From the NCBI RefSeq assembly GCF_000092825.1, contig NC_014168.1:1975946-2039945 (forward strand): 64,000 bases of DNA, in the 5' to 3' direction. The stretch comes from Segniliparus rotundus DSM 44985. Lineage in GTDB: Bacteria > Actinomycetota > Actinomycetes > Mycobacteriales > Mycobacteriaceae. The translations under genes and the position numbers were made by a program. This document shows positions 25,302 through 35,093 of the stretch, in pieces. The notes beneath the pieces were generated by a model. That model did not search any database and was not told where the DNA came from. It saw nothing but the letters and a program-made list of their open reading frames with translations. Every line of letters begins with the position of its first letter. The first letter of the stretch is position 1.

Positions 25302-26363
25302 TTATTCGTCTTCGTCGTGCTCGCAGTCGGCTTCGCCAGCAATGCTCGTCGCGCTCTGGACGAACTCCCCAATGTCGGCTATCGCTCTTTTTGCTTCCGG
25401 TATGAGCGCGCTCATGATGTGGAAGTCGTGCGGCTGGCCTCGCCAGAGCTTGGCGGTCACCGGCACTGCGGCCTCAGCCAGTGTTGTGGCGAGACGTTGG
25501 GCGTCCGGAAGGAGGACTTCGCTCGAAGAGGCGTGCAGCAGCACCGGCGGAAATCCTCGAGCCGGCTGATCGAAGAGGTCGATCTGGGGCGGGACGGCAT
25601 TGTCCACAGTCGCCCGGTCCCTGGCCTCGCCCATTTTCCGCTCGATGTAGTACAAGAGGGGCCGGGACAGGAAAGCGTCGCGGGACTCGTTGCGGTGGTT
25701 GGTCTTGGTGCGCAAAGTCCAGTCCGTGAACGGGCAGATCCCCACCAGAGCCGCAGGCAGCGGCAAACCTTCCTGTCGAAGCCGGAAAGCAGTCGCGAAC
25801 ACCAGGTAGCCGCCTGCCGAGTCGCCCGCGAGGGCGATCTGCTCCGGCGTGTACCCCCCGTCCAGCAACCAACGGTAACCGAGGACGCAGTCTTCGACGG
25901 ACTCGTCGACGTAATGCTCGGGGAGCTGCCGGTAGCCGACGGAGAGCACAGAGGCCTGCGCGGCATCGGCGATCTTGGTGGCCAGTCCGCGGTGCGTGTG
26001 CAGGCCGCACGAGATAAAGCCGCCGCCGTGCAGGTACAGGATCGCCCTCGGCTCGTCCTTGCGGTTTTTGGTGTGCCACAGCGCGTCACAGTGCGGCAGC
26101 CTGACCAAGGCTCCGTGGTAACCGCGCTCGGGGAAGACGACCAGCGAGGCAAGCATGTCCGCGAGCGCCCACGGGTGCCGCACCCTCGGCATGTAGGCGA
26201 GGAAGGCAAGCGCTTTGCGCACCGTCAGCCACAGGAAGAATCGGACGATCTTGGCGTTGAGGCTTGTTCTCGAATACTGCTCCCACACCACCGCCGCCTG
26301 TTCGTCGGCGGCGGCTTTCCCGCCGCCCGCGCCGGGGTTGTCTGGCCGCTCCTTCGAGCCCAT
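25302..26363 (-). CDS. Alpha/beta-hydrolase of the HSL esterase family (LipU-like)
   Basis: 353 residues. The oxyanion motif is YLHGGGFISCGL, the nucleophile elbow LAGDSAGGYLV, and the catalytic Asp/His are in SSEVLLPD and GQPHDFHI. It hydrolyses short to medium acyl esters; the natural substrate is unknown. Next to cbs it occupies the lipU (Rv1076) position. A GAAAGGCGGCT ribosome site precedes the ATG. The 128-nt gap to cbs holds no gene. Confidence 0.85.
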   Translation of the reverse strand: MGSKERPDNPGAGGGKAAADEQAAVVWEQYSRTSLNAKIVRFFLWLTVRKALAFLAYMPRVRHPWALADMLASLVVFPERGYHGALVRLPHCDALWHTKNRKDEPRAILYLHGGGFISCGLHTHRGLATKIADAAQASVLSVGYRQLPEHYVDESVEDCVLGYRWLLDGGYTPEQIALAGDSAGGYLVFATAFRLRQEGLPLPAALVGICPFTDWTLRTKTNHRNESRDAFLSRPLLYYIERKMGEARDRATVDNAVPPQIDLFDQPARGFPPVLLHASSSEVLLPDAQRLATTLAEAAVPVTAKLWRGQPHDFHIMSALIPEAKRAIADIGEFVQSATSIAGEADCEHDEDE

Positions 26364-26420
26364 AGCCGCCTTTCGGGGTCAATCGCCGCTCCGCGTGCAA
26401 ATGTGTTCGATGGCACATTA

Positions 26421-26459
26421 ACAGGGAGTCCCGGCTGCGGCGCAGCCGGGACTCCCTGT
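26421..26459 (-). terminator. Strong hairpin terminator after the Bax-inhibitor-like gene
   Basis: Perfect 18-bp stem (26421-26438 with 26442-26459) and 3-nt loop, 39 nt past the stop of the upstream minus-strand gene. No T-tract follows. Confidence 0.75.
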
Positions 26460-26497
26460 GTGATGCGGCCGAAGCCGGGTATTGTCGCTCGAATTGT

Positions 26498-27328
26498 CTA
26501 GTCGCTCGAGTTCAAATTCACGAGCAGGCGAAGGATTTCCAGGTAGAGCCAGACGATCGTGACCGTCAGGCCGAGGGCGACGCCCCAGGCCGCTTTCTGC
26601 GGCGCGCCAGCCCGGATCAGCTGGTCGGCCTGGTCGAAGTCGATCAGGAAGCTGTACGCCGCCAAACCGATGCAGAGCAGCGAGAAGATGATCGCGATGG
26701 GGCCGTGGGAGTACAGCCCCAGCCCGCCTGGGGTGAAGAACGAGGCGATGAAGTTCACCAAACCCAGCGCCACGACGCCGAAGATCAGCCCCGTGGCAAT
26801 GCGGGTGGAGCGCGGCGTGACCCGCACTGCTCCCGTCTTGTACACACCGAGCATGCCCGCGAACACGCCGAAGGTGCCGACCAACGCCATGCCGATGAGC
26901 TTTCCGGCCTCCACGCCCTGGAACTGCAGAGTGAGCGCATTCGTGACAGCGCCGACGAAAAGCCCCTCGACCACGCTGTAGCCGAGCACCACGGCGGGGT
27001 TGTCCTGCTGGCGCCCGAAGGTCGCGAACAAAACCAGGCCCAAGCCCACCAGACCGGCGATCATGGCGATGGGGCCGCCGAGCGCCGGGGTTTGCAGGGT
27101 CAGCACGTAGGAAGCCACGGCGGTGACGGCCAGCACCGCGAGGCTGGTCGCCGTCTTCGCCACGACGTCGTCGACAGAAAGGGTGCGCGAGGCGGCCGGG
27201 GCCTGGTACTGGTAGTTGAGCGGGGCCTGCTGGTACACAGCGTGCGACTGCTGGCCGTACTGGTAAGCACCAGCTTGGGCACCGGGCCTGGAGAGGCTTC
27301 GGAAAACTGGGTTGCTGCTCTGACGCAC
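26498..27328 (-). CDS. Bax inhibitor-1 / YccA family membrane protein
   Basis: 276 residues. An N-terminal Gln/Tyr-rich cytoplasmic stretch of about 55 residues (QYGQQSHAVYQQAPLNYQYQ) precedes seven hydrophobic segments. In this superfamily (BsYetJ, human TMBIM) the protein forms a pH-sensitive calcium leak channel; the acidic pair in FLIDFDQADQLI matches the gating region. An AAAGGA box precedes the GTG. A strong hairpin follows the gene, so it is probably monocistronic. Confidence 0.85.
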   Translation of the reverse strand: MRQSSNPVFRSLSRPGAQAGAYQYGQQSHAVYQQAPLNYQYQAPAASRTLSVDDVVAKTATSLAVLAVTAVASYVLTLQTPALGGPIAMIAGLVGLGLVLFATFGRQQDNPAVVLGYSVVEGLFVGAVTNALTLQFQGVEAGKLIGMALVGTFGVFAGMLGVYKTGAVRVTPRSTRIATGLIFGVVALGLVNFIASFFTPGGLGLYSHGPIAIIFSLLCIGLAAYSFLIDFDQADQLIRAGAPQKAAWGVALGLTVTIVWLYLEILRLLVNLNSSD

Positions 27329-27499
27329 CGTGAGTCCTTTCGTATTCTCTCATGTCCGGTTCTCTGGTTTCCCAGCCTACCCGGAATGCAGATTCTGTGG
27401 GCGTTTGAGCGCGCCCTTATCTCACTGAACGTATCACGAAGCGTTTTGGTTCCACGCATTTCAGACCGCGCATCTCTTGCCAGCGAAGCCCGCAATTGC

Positions 27500-27505
27500 T
27501 ACTTT
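27500..27505 (+). promoter_or_regulatory. -10 element for the leaderless MFS gene
   Basis: TACTTT, 6 nt before the ATG at 27512; no ribosome site is present. Confidence 0.5.
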
Positions 27506-27511
27506 CATCCC

Positions 27512-28978
27512 ATGACGAACTCGGGCGAAGGCTTTTCGCCGGAGTTCGACCAGACCGGGCCAAGGCCCGTCGAACCCGCCGCGAAGAGCGGCGCGAGCAA
27601 TCGGGGGCTTTGGCCGGTGCTCGCTATCGGCGGCGCGACCCAGTTCGTCCTCAACCTCGACACGACGATCATGAGCGTCGCACTGCCCCAGGTACAGGGC
27701 GATTTACAGCTCAATGACCCCGAGCGCACGAGCGTGATCGCTTTCTACGTCTTCTTCCACGGGCTCTTCCTCCTGCTCGGCGGACGCGCCGTGGACTCCT
27801 GGGGTCCCCGGCGCGCTTTCCTCATCGGCATAGCGGGTTTCGGGGTGGTGTCCATGCTCGGCGGGGGCGCTTCGAACGCCAGCGAACTGCTGGTCGCCCG
27901 CTCGGCGCAAGGCAGCTTCGCGGCTCTGCTCGCCCCCGCTGTGCTCGCGTTGGTGAGCAATTCCTTCGCGGGCAAGCGCGAACGCGCCTTTGCGTTCGTG
28001 GTCATTGGCACGACGGCGGTCTTCGGCACCGCCTCAGGATTGGTCCTCGGCGGCATGCTCGCCCAATACGCGAGCTGGCGATGGTGCCTCTTGGTCAATG
28101 TTCCGTTGGCGCTGCTGATCTTCTACCTCGTGTTGTTCCTGCTCCAGGGCGGGCACGAGACCGGACGGCGCGGCTACGACCTGTTCGGCTCGGCGCTCTC
28201 CATCGTCGCGTTCTTCACGCTCGGCGTCGGGATCTACCACGTCGAGGCCGAGCGCTCGCGCATCCCCGTCTTTCTCTGCCTCGCGCTGTTCGTGGTGTTC
28301 ACATGGTGTTTCGTCTTCGTCGAACAGCATGCGCCCGCGCCGCTCACGCCGCCGAGCGTTTTGCTCGACCGCACATGCACGCTCGCGTCGCTCGGCAACG
28401 CGTTCACGCTCTCCGGCGTCCTCGGCGGCACCCTGTTCCTCGCGACATACATGGAGAAACTGCGCGGGTACAACCCTTCAGAAACCGGCCTGCGGCTGCT
28501 GCCCATCTTGGCCGGCATCCTGATCGGCGGCCTTTCGGTCGCAAAGCTCTCCGAGTGGGCGGGAATCCGCGCGCTCAGCGTCGTCGGCTCGCTGCTCGCC
28601 GCAACCGGCATGCTGCTGTTCTCCCGGATCAGCCCGGACGACGACTACGCGACGCGGATGCTGCCCATGATAACCGTGTTCGGGCTGGGCCTCGGGGTGC
28701 TTTCGGTGTGCTTGCCGGATTTGGCGCTGGTGGGCGTGCGCAACAGCGAGGCGGGTTCCGCGAGCGCGATGTTCACCGCGTACGGACAGATCGGCGGGGC
28801 GCTTGGCACTGCTTTCCTCAGCCAGAAGTACGCCAGCGCAAAGCACTTCGTGGCCGAAGGCGGCCAAGCCGCCGAACTCGTCGGCTGCACCACGGCGTTT
28901 TTCGTGGCGGGCATGACCCTGGCCTGCGTCGCCCCTGTCGTGTTGTTCGCACGGCCCAAAGCAGGAGCGCATCCGTAG
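27512..28978 (+). CDS. MFS multidrug exporter (DHA2 / EmrB-QacA family)
   Basis: 488 residues with about fourteen hydrophobic segments after a 38-residue cytoplasmic N terminus. Motif D1-like LNLDTTIMSVALPQVQGDL, motif A-like GGRAVDSWGPRRAFLIG and motif C-like GTASGLVLGGML are those of the proton-driven 14-TMS exporters. The substrate is unknown. The start at 27512 is supported by a TACTTT hexamer 6 nt upstream. No regulator gene adjoins it. The sequence after the stop contains a small GC hairpin (near 29010) before the convergent lpd. Confidence 0.88.
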   Translation: MTNSGEGFSPEFDQTGPRPVEPAAKSGASNRGLWPVLAIGGATQFVLNLDTTIMSVALPQVQGDLQLNDPERTSVIAFYVFFHGLFLLLGGRAVDSWGPRRAFLIGIAGFGVVSMLGGGASNASELLVARSAQGSFAALLAPAVLALVSNSFAGKRERAFAFVVIGTTAVFGTASGLVLGGMLAQYASWRWCLLVNVPLALLIFYLVLFLLQGGHETGRRGYDLFGSALSIVAFFTLGVGIYHVEAERSRIPVFLCLALFVVFTWCFVFVEQHAPAPLTPPSVLLDRTCTLASLGNAFTLSGVLGGTLFLATYMEKLRGYNPSETGLRLLPILAGILIGGLSVAKLSEWAGIRALSVVGSLLAATGMLLFSRISPDDDYATRMLPMITVFGLGLGVLSVCLPDLALVGVRNSEAGSASAMFTAYGQIGGALGTAFLSQKYASAKHFVAEGGQAAELVGCTTAFFVAGMTLACVAPVVLFARPKAGAHP

Positions 28979-29042
28979 CCGTCAGCCAGGAGAAGCAACA
29001 GGCGAGCCCTGCGGCGGCGCCGCGAAACCAGGAACTGCGGAA

Positions 29043-30443
29043 TCAGAAGTTGATCATATGGCCCGCGAGCCCGTGGAGCGCTTCTTGCAGCGCCTCGGAA
29101 AGGGTCGGGTGCGTGTGCACGTTCCGGATCAGCTCCTCAACGGTGAGGTCCCACTTCTGCGCGAGCGTCAGCTCGGGCAGAAGCTCAGAAACATCGGGGC
29201 CGATCATGTGCCCGCCCAGCAGCTCGCCGTACTTGGCGTCGGCGACGAGCTTGACGAAACCGGCGCTCTCGCCGAGTCCTGCGGCCTTGCCGTTCGCCGA
29301 GAACGGGAAGGAGGCGGTCTTGATCTCGTGCCCCTCCGCTTTCGCCTGTTCCTCAGTGAGGCCGAAGGAGGCCACTTGGGGGACGCAGAACGTCGCCCTG
29401 GGCATCTGCCGATAGTCGCCGAGCTCCAAGGTCGGGGCGCCTGCGATCGTCTCTGCCGCGACGACGCCCTGCGCCTCCGCGACATGGGCGAGCTGGAGCT
29501 TCGCGGTCACATCGCCGATGGCGTAGACGCCCTCGACATTGGTGCGCATCCGCTCGTCGATGGCGATGGCTCCCCGCTCGGTCAGCGCCACGCCCGTCTT
29601 CTCCAGGCCGAAGCCCTGCACGCGCGGCGAGAAGCCAATGGCGAGCATCACCCGGTCCACATCGATGGAGCCAGCTTTCCCGTCCCGGCTCTCGTACTCC
29701 ACATGCACCTTGGAGCCGTCGTCCTGGACCGACTTCACGGCGGTGGAGGTCAAGAGCTTGACCCCGAGCTTGCGGTACTGCTTGTGGAGCTCCGCGGAGA
29801 CGGCGGCGTCCTCATTCGGCAGGACTCTGTCGAGGAATTCGACGATGGTCACTTCGACGCCGTAGTTGCGCAGCACATAGGCGAACTCGACGCCGATCGC
29901 GCCAGCGCCGACGATGACGATGGAGCCGGGCAGTTCGCGGGAGAGGATCTGCTCCTCGTAGGTCACGACGTTCTTCGAGACGGAGACGCCAGGGGGAAGT
30001 TTCACCGTCGAACCGGTGGCGATGACGACATTCTTGCCGCGCACCTGTGTCGTGGTCCCGTCCTGCGATTTCACCTCGATGGTCTTCGCGTCCAGGAAAG
30101 CGCCCCAACCCGAGTACTCGGTGATGTTGTTCTTCTTCATGAGGAAGTGCACGCCGCGCACCCGCCCGTCCGCGACCTTCCTGCTGCGGTCGAAGGCGGC
30201 GCCGAAGTCGGCGCTCACCTCGCCGGAGATCCCGAACTCCTTCGCCTGCTTCTGCACGATGTGCGCGATCTCCGCGTTGCGCAGAAGAGCCTTGGAGGGG
30301 ATGCACCCCACGTTCAGGCACACACCGCCCCAGTATTTCTCTTCGATCACCGCGACGGACAGACCGAGCTGGGCCGCGCGGATCGCCGCGACATACCCTC
30401 CCGGCCCCGCGCCGAGCAGGACAACGTCATATTCATCAGCCAC
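29043..30443 (-). CDS. lpd: Dihydrolipoyl dehydrogenase
   Basis: 466 residues. E3 reoxidises lipoamide in 2-oxoacid dehydrogenase complexes and, in mycobacteria, in the lipoamide-dependent antioxidant system. FAD motif [19 protein letters not shown], redox disulphide [16 protein letters not shown] (Cys about 42 and 47), NAD motif [19 protein letters not shown], and the C-terminal catalytic His/Glu in [13 protein letters not shown]. The GTG has TAGGGT 7 nt upstream. No other complex subunit is near, as for M. tuberculosis lpdC. Confidence 0.94.
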   Translation of the reverse strand: MADEYDVVLLGAGPGGYVAAIRAAQLGLSVAVIEEKYWGGVCLNVGCIPSKALLRNAEIAHIVQKQAKEFGISGEVSADFGAAFDRSRKVADGRVRGVHFLMKKNNITEYSGWGAFLDAKTIEVKSQDGTTTQVRGKNVVIATGSTVKLPPGVSVSKNVVTYEEQILSRELPGSIVIVGAGAIGVEFAYVLRNYGVEVTIVEFLDRVLPNEDAAVSAELHKQYRKLGVKLLTSTAVKSVQDDGSKVHVEYESRDGKAGSIDVDRVMLAIGFSPRVQGFGLEKTGVALTERGAIAIDERMRTNVEGVYAIGDVTAKLQLAHVAEAQGVVAAETIAGAPTLELGDYRQMPRATFCVPQVASFGLTEEQAKAEGHEIKTASFPFSANGKAAGLGESAGFVKLVADAKYGELLGGHMIGPDVSELLPELTLAQKWDLTVEELIRNVHTHPTLSEALQEALHGLAGHMINF

Positions 30444-30499
30444 GAGAGAAACCCTACTTCAAGTCCCTCTCGCTCCGCGAGGGCGGTCGCCCGCTCGGC

Positions 30500-30505
30500 T
30501 AAGGT
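30500..30505 (+). promoter_or_regulatory. -10 element for the leaderless oligopeptidase gene
   Basis: TAAGGT, 6 nt before the GTG at 30512. Confidence 0.5.
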
Positions 30506-30511
30506 GGCACG

Positions 30512-32569
30512 GTGACTCGCGACGAACGGCTCCCCGAAGACCATCTCCTCTGGCTCGAAGAGGTGACCGGCGAGCAAGCGCTGGCATGGGTCCAAGACCA
30601 TAACGCCGCCACTGTCGCCGCGCTCGGCGACGAGGAATTCGACACGCTCAGAGACCAAATTCTCGCCGCGCTCGACAGCGACGAGCGAATTCCCTACCCC
30701 GCCCGCAGGGGCGAGTGGCTCTACAACTTTTGGCGTGACGAACAACACCCGAAAGGCTTGTGGCGCCGGACGAGCCACGACTCGTACAAAACGGCGGAGC
30801 CGGCATGGGATGTGCTCCTCGACCTCGACGCCCTCGCGGAGGCCGAAGGCGAGAACTGGGTGTGGGGCGGGGCGAAGGTGCTCTACCCGGACCGCGACCT
30901 CGCCCTGGTCACCCTCTCCCGAGGCGGCAGCGACGCGTCGGTGGTGCGCGAGTTCGACATCACCAGCCGGTCGTTCGTCGCAGGAGGCTTCGAACTGCCC
31001 GAGGGCAAAAACTTCGTCTCCTGGGCGTATCGCGACGCCCTCCTGGTCGGAGCGGACTTCGGGCCGGACGAGCACGGCGTCGCGGCGCTCACCGATTCGG
31101 GGTACCCGCGCACGGCGCGGCGGTGGGAGCGCGGGCAACCGCTGGAGGAAGCGAAAATCATCTTCGCCGGGCAGACCAAGGACGTCCTCGTGCACTCCTG
31201 GGCGGACCGCACGCCGGGTTTCGAGCGGGAATTCGTGGCCCGCATGCTGGATTTCCACAAGAAAGCCCAATACGAGCTCCGCCGCGCCCCCGGAGCGGAG
31301 GACGGCGAGCTGATCGAGATCCCCGTGCCGCTCGACGCGGACTCGTCCGTGCACGAGGATTGGATTTTCATCCGCCCGCGCTCACCCTGGGCATACGGCG
31401 GCACAACCCACCCGGAGGGCTCTCTGCTCGTCTTCGATTACGAGCAATTCATGGACGGCGAGGCCGAAGCCCATGTGCTCTTCACCCCGGACAGCTCCAC
31501 AAGCCTCGCCGGATTCGGCTTCACCCTGAGCTATCTGGTGCTGGAGACGCTGCACGACGTGCGCTCCGAGCTGCAGCTGCGCACGCTCGGCGACTGGCAG
31601 CCCGCCGAGCTGCCCGGAGTGCCGCCGTTCGCCCAAGTCAGCGTCCTGACCACCGATCCGGACGAAGACGACGACGTGTTCCTGACGGCGACCTCGTTCA
31701 CCGCGCCGTCCAGCCTTCTGGCCGGTTCGCCAGAGACAGGGCTGCACGTCGTCAAACAGTCCCCCGCCTTCTGGGACGCGACCGGCGTCGAAGTGCGCCA
31801 ACGCTTCGCCGTGTCCACGGACGGGACGAGAATCCCGTACTTCCTCGTGGGCAAACACCTCGACGAGGCCCGTCCGACGATCCTGTACGGGTACGGCGGC
31901 TTCGAGATCTCGATGACTCCGAACTACAGCCCGGCTTTGGGCTTGGGCTGGCTGCGGCGCGGCGGGACGTACGCGCTCGCGAACATCCGGGGCGGCGGCG
32001 AGTACGGGCCTTCCTGGCACACGAGCGTCCTGCGGGAGAACAGGCCGCAAGGGTTCGCCGATTTCGCGTCCGTGGCCAGCGACCTGGTCGAGACAGGGGC
32101 CACAACCGTGGCGCAGCTCGGCGCGATGGGCGGCAGCAACGGAGGGCTGCTCATGGGCGTGATGGCGACGCGCTACCCGGAACGGTTCGGCGCGATCGTC
32201 TGCCAAGTGCCGCTCACCGACATGCTGCGCTACCACCTGTTGCTCGCCGGAGCGTCATGGATGGCGGAATACGGCGACCCAGAAGCACCAGCGGACCGGG
32301 AATTCCTCGCGGCCTACTCCCCCTACCACAATGTCCCCGAGACTGGCGGGCGAACTCCGGCGATGCTCATCACCACGTCGACGAAAGACGACCGCGTGCA
32401 TCCGGGGCACGCCCGCAAACTCGCCGCGCGCTTCGAGGAGCGCGGCCACCCGGTTCTCTACTACGAGAACATCGAAGGCGGCCACGGCATGGCGGCGGAC
32501 AACAAGCAGACCGCGTTCATGACCGCGCTCGCGTACCGGTTCTTCACGAACCGGCTCGGCGCGCGCTGA
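30512..32569 (+). CDS. Prolyl oligopeptidase family serine peptidase (S9A)
   Basis: 685 residues without a signal peptide. An N-terminal beta-propeller-like region (about 70-420) is followed by the alpha/beta-hydrolase catalytic domain with Ser in GAMGGSNGGLLMG, Asp in TKDDRVHPGH and His in IEGGHGMAADN. YGYGGFEISMTPNY and NIRGGGEYGPSWH are conserved surroundings. Members cut short peptides after proline or basic residues; this one resembles Rv0457c. It is leaderless by its -10 spacing. It converges on the P450 gene with a 26-nt overlap. Confidence 0.92.
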   Translation: MTRDERLPEDHLLWLEEVTGEQALAWVQDHNAATVAALGDEEFDTLRDQILAALDSDERIPYPARRGEWLYNFWRDEQHPKGLWRRTSHDSYKTAEPAWDVLLDLDALAEAEGENWVWGGAKVLYPDRDLALVTLSRGGSDASVVREFDITSRSFVAGGFELPEGKNFVSWAYRDALLVGADFGPDEHGVAALTDSGYPRTARRWERGQPLEEAKIIFAGQTKDVLVHSWADRTPGFEREFVARMLDFHKKAQYELRRAPGAEDGELIEIPVPLDADSSVHEDWIFIRPRSPWAYGGTTHPEGSLLVFDYEQFMDGEAEAHVLFTPDSSTSLAGFGFTLSYLVLETLHDVRSELQLRTLGDWQPAELPGVPPFAQVSVLTTDPDEDDDVFLTATSFTAPSSLLAGSPETGLHVVKQSPAFWDATGVEVRQRFAVSTDGTRIPYFLVGKHLDEARPTILYGYGGFEISMTPNYSPALGLGWLRRGGTYALANIRGGGEYGPSWHTSVLRENRPQGFADFASVASDLVETGATTVAQLGAMGGSNGGLLMGVMATRYPERFGAIVCQVPLTDMLRYHLLLAGASWMAEYGDPEAPADREFLAAYSPYHNVPETGGRTPAMLITTSTKDDRVHPGHARKLAARFEERGHPVLYYENIEGGHGMAADNKQTAFMTALAYRFFTNRLGAR

Positions 32570-33953
32570 AAGGGCACGCGCCCCCTTCCGCGAACGCCGC
32601 CTGCGCAACTGGAGGCTTCGAGCGCCGCTCGCGGCGGGCCAGGCGCACTTGGCCGCCGAACTTCGGGCCGATCACGATGTTCGGCATATGGCTCTGCGGC
32701 TCCATCTCGGCGCGCATCGGCGAAACCGTGTAGCGGGTCAACACCGACCGCAGGATGGCTGCGGCTTCGGCCTGCGAGAACGACGCGCCGATGCACCGGT
32801 ACACGCCGCCCCCGAACGGAGCCCAATGGTGTCCGGGCGGCTGGTTCTGATCGAGGAAGCGCTCCGGGCGGAATGCCTCCGGCTGCGGGAACAGCTCTTC
32901 GTCGTGGTGCAACGGATAGAAAGAAATGGCTGCCCGAGAGCCAGCAGCGAGGCGGCGCTCGCCGATCTGGTCGGTCTCCATGAGCAATCGGGCCACCCCG
33001 GACACCACGGGGTGCAGCCGCAAGGTCTCTTTGAAGACGGCGGTCAAGTGCTCGACATCCCCCTCGTCCGCCGCCGCCTGCGCCCTTTGCTGCGCGGCGG
33101 GGTTGTGCGCCAGGTCCAGCAAACACCACGCCAAAGCCTTGGCGGTCGTCTCAAAACCTGCCATCACCAGCGTGAGCAGCTGGTCGCGCAACTCCTCGTC
33201 GCAGAGCCGGTCCCCGTCCTCGTTCGCCGCCACCATCCGGGAGAGCACGTCTTTGCGCTCATGCACTGCCGAATCCGCCCGACGCGCGGCGATCTCCTCG
33301 GCGAGGATCCGGTTCAATGCAGCGAGATTTCCCCGATACCCCCGGGCCACCCCGAGCCGCGCCGACCGAGGCGCCCAAGCCCAGAGCGCGGTTCCTGGCC
33401 CCGGCAAGGCCACGCGCAGCACGCGCGGGCGCAACACAGCCGAGCGCTGCGGGTCGCTGACCCCGAACACAGTGCGCAGGATGATGTCGAGCGTGAGCCG
33501 GTGCGTGTGCTCCAACGCGGCCGTCACCCGGCCCGTCGGCCATTGCTGCGCGTCCGCTTCCGCCAGCTCCTCGAACATTGAGGCATAGCCCCGCAGCGCC
33601 GCCCCGGCGAACGACGGCATCAGCAGCTTGCGAATCCGAGCGTGGTCCTCCCCGTCGATGCTCAAAAGCGAACGCTTCCCGAGCACCGGCGCCAAAATGG
33701 CGTTGCTGGCTCCCGCGTGATAGACCTTCGGCGAACCGGCGAACACCTGCCGCGCCATAGCCGGATCGCTGGTCAACAATGTCGGAATCGAAACCCAGGA
33801 GCCTCGTCGGTAGGACCGGACTTCCACGGTCTTCGCGTAGTGCCCGCGCAACCAACTGCCCACTTCCCACCCTCGCGTGAAAGCCAGGAACGTCTGCACC
33901 GCCGCAGGCCAGCGCGGGCCAGGCACGATTTTTTCGCCGGACGCTACACCCAT
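32544..33953 (-). CDS. Cytochrome P450
   Basis: 469 residues. I-helix MAGFETTAKALAW (T for oxygen activation), K-helix ETLRLHPVV (ExxR), PERF, and the heme loop FGGGVYRCIGASFSQAEA with the Cys ligand. The class resembles the mycobacterial CYP135/137/138 group, whose substrates are mostly unknown. There is no adjacent ferredoxin. A TACATT hexamer stands 6 nt before the ATG (leaderless). It is divergent from an esterase gene across 128 nt containing a 14-nt direct repeat. Confidence 0.9.
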   Translation of the reverse strand: MGVASGEKIVPGPRWPAAVQTFLAFTRGWEVGSWLRGHYAKTVEVRSYRRGSWVSIPTLLTSDPAMARQVFAGSPKVYHAGASNAILAPVLGKRSLLSIDGEDHARIRKLLMPSFAGAALRGYASMFEELAEADAQQWPTGRVTAALEHTHRLTLDIILRTVFGVSDPQRSAVLRPRVLRVALPGPGTALWAWAPRSARLGVARGYRGNLAALNRILAEEIAARRADSAVHERKDVLSRMVAANEDGDRLCDEELRDQLLTLVMAGFETTAKALAWCLLDLAHNPAAQQRAQAAADEGDVEHLTAVFKETLRLHPVVSGVARLLMETDQIGERRLAAGSRAAISFYPLHHDEELFPQPEAFRPERFLDQNQPPGHHWAPFGGGVYRCIGASFSQAEAAAILRSVLTRYTVSPMRAEMEPQSHMPNIVIGPKFGGQVRLARRERRSKPPVAQAAFAEGGACPFSARRAGS

Positions 33954-33959
33954 GGCATC

Positions 33960-33965
33960 AATGTA
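33960..33965 (-). promoter_or_regulatory. -10 element for the leaderless P450 gene
   Basis: TACATT on the minus strand, 6 nt from the ATG at 33953. Confidence 0.5.
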
Positions 33966-34016
33966 CGCTTGCTTGCCCGCCTCCTCTGCCGAAGGCTCAG
34001 CCCAGCCCCTGCCGCA

Positions 34017-34046
34017 TCACGACCAGTTGTCGTCACGACCAGTTGT
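34017..34046. repeat. Direct repeat in the P450/esterase divergent promoter region
   Basis: TCACGACCAGTTGT occurs at 34017-34030 and 34033-34046, a period of 16 nt. TACAGT (34046-34051) abuts the second copy and could be the -10 of the esterase gene. A pair of half-sites for an unlinked regulator is the simplest reading. Confidence 0.55.
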
Positions 34047-34081
34047 ACAGTGGCGAACATCCGCAGACACGAAGGAGAGCC

Positions 34082-35020
34082 ATGCCCCTCGACCCGATTC
34101 TCGAACAAATCGCAGCAGGCGGCGGGTTCGCGCCCATGGACGAGGACCTTGCGATTCTGCACGCCGAACGGGCTGCGGCCCGCGCCCTCGCGCTCGCCAA
34201 TCGGTCTCGGACCAAAGTCAAACGGACCCAAGACCGGCAGATCGAGGGACGGGAAGGCCCCATCGGCGTCCGGATCTACTGGCCGGACACAGACTCTGCG
34301 GCGCCGGCCCCGCTCGTCGTTTTCTACCACGGCGGCGGGTTCGCCCGAGGCGACCTCGAGACGCACGACCCAGTCGCGCGCGCGATCAGCGCCAAAGCCG
34401 AAGCGGTGGTCGTCGCCGTGGACTACCGGCTCGCCCCCGAGCACCCGTATCCGGCCGCTGCGCACGACTCGTTCGACGCCCTGCTGTGGTCGCACGAACA
34501 CGCGGCGGAACTCGGCGCAGACCCGGGGCGCATCGCCGTGGCCGGGGACTCGGCTGGCGGCAACCTGGCCGCCGTCGTCACACAGCTCGCACGGGACGCG
34601 GGCGGACCGCCGTTGAAGTTCCAGCTGCTCTGGTACCCCGCCGTCACCTTCGACCTCTCCCTCCCCTCCGCCGAGGAAAACGCGCACGGCCCATTGCTCA
34701 CCCGCAAGGACATGGAACTCTACGGCCGATTCTACCTCGGCGACACGGCAACGGGCGCCCCTGCGGACCTGCCCGCGACAGCGGCTCCGGTCAACGGGAA
34801 TCTGGCAGGGCTGCCGCCCGCCTACATCGCCACCGCGCAGTACGACCCGATCCGAGACGACGGAACGACATACGCCAAGCTGCTCGCGGAAGCCGGGGTT
34901 CCGGTCGAACTGCACAACGCCGAAACCCTCGCCCACGGTTATGTCAGTTTCGCAGCGGCCGTCCCTGTGGCCAAAGAAGCCCGCGACCGATCGCTCGCCG
35001 CGCTCAAAGCAGCCCTGTGA
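34082..35020 (+). CDS. Alpha/beta-hydrolase, HSL-type esterase
   Basis: 312 residues. Oxyanion motif FYHGGGFARGDL, DYRLAPEHPYPAA, nucleophile VAGDSAGGNLAAV, Asp in TAQYDPIRDD and His near LAHGYVSF. A typical LipH/LipN-like carboxylesterase of mycobacteria acting on short acyl esters. The ATG at 34082 follows GAAGGAGAG. It is divergent from the P450 gene and shares its repeat-bearing control region, so joint regulation is plausible. It converges on rnj with a 73-nt gap that shows no clear hairpin. Confidence 0.88.
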   Translation: MPLDPILEQIAAGGGFAPMDEDLAILHAERAAARALALANRSRTKVKRTQDRQIEGREGPIGVRIYWPDTDSAAPAPLVVFYHGGGFARGDLETHDPVARAISAKAEAVVVAVDYRLAPEHPYPAAAHDSFDALLWSHEHAAELGADPGRIAVAGDSAGGNLAAVVTQLARDAGGPPLKFQLLWYPAVTFDLSLPSAEENAHGPLLTRKDMELYGRFYLGDTATGAPADLPATAAPVNGNLAGLPPAYIATAQYDPIRDDGTTYAKLLAEAGVPVELHNAETLAHGYVSFAAAVPVAKEARDRSLAALKAAL

Positions 35021-35093
35021 CCCGCGGCGGCGAGCGCCAGCGCAGAAAAAAGAAACCACAGATCCCAGCGAGATCGCACGACGGCAGCAGGTT

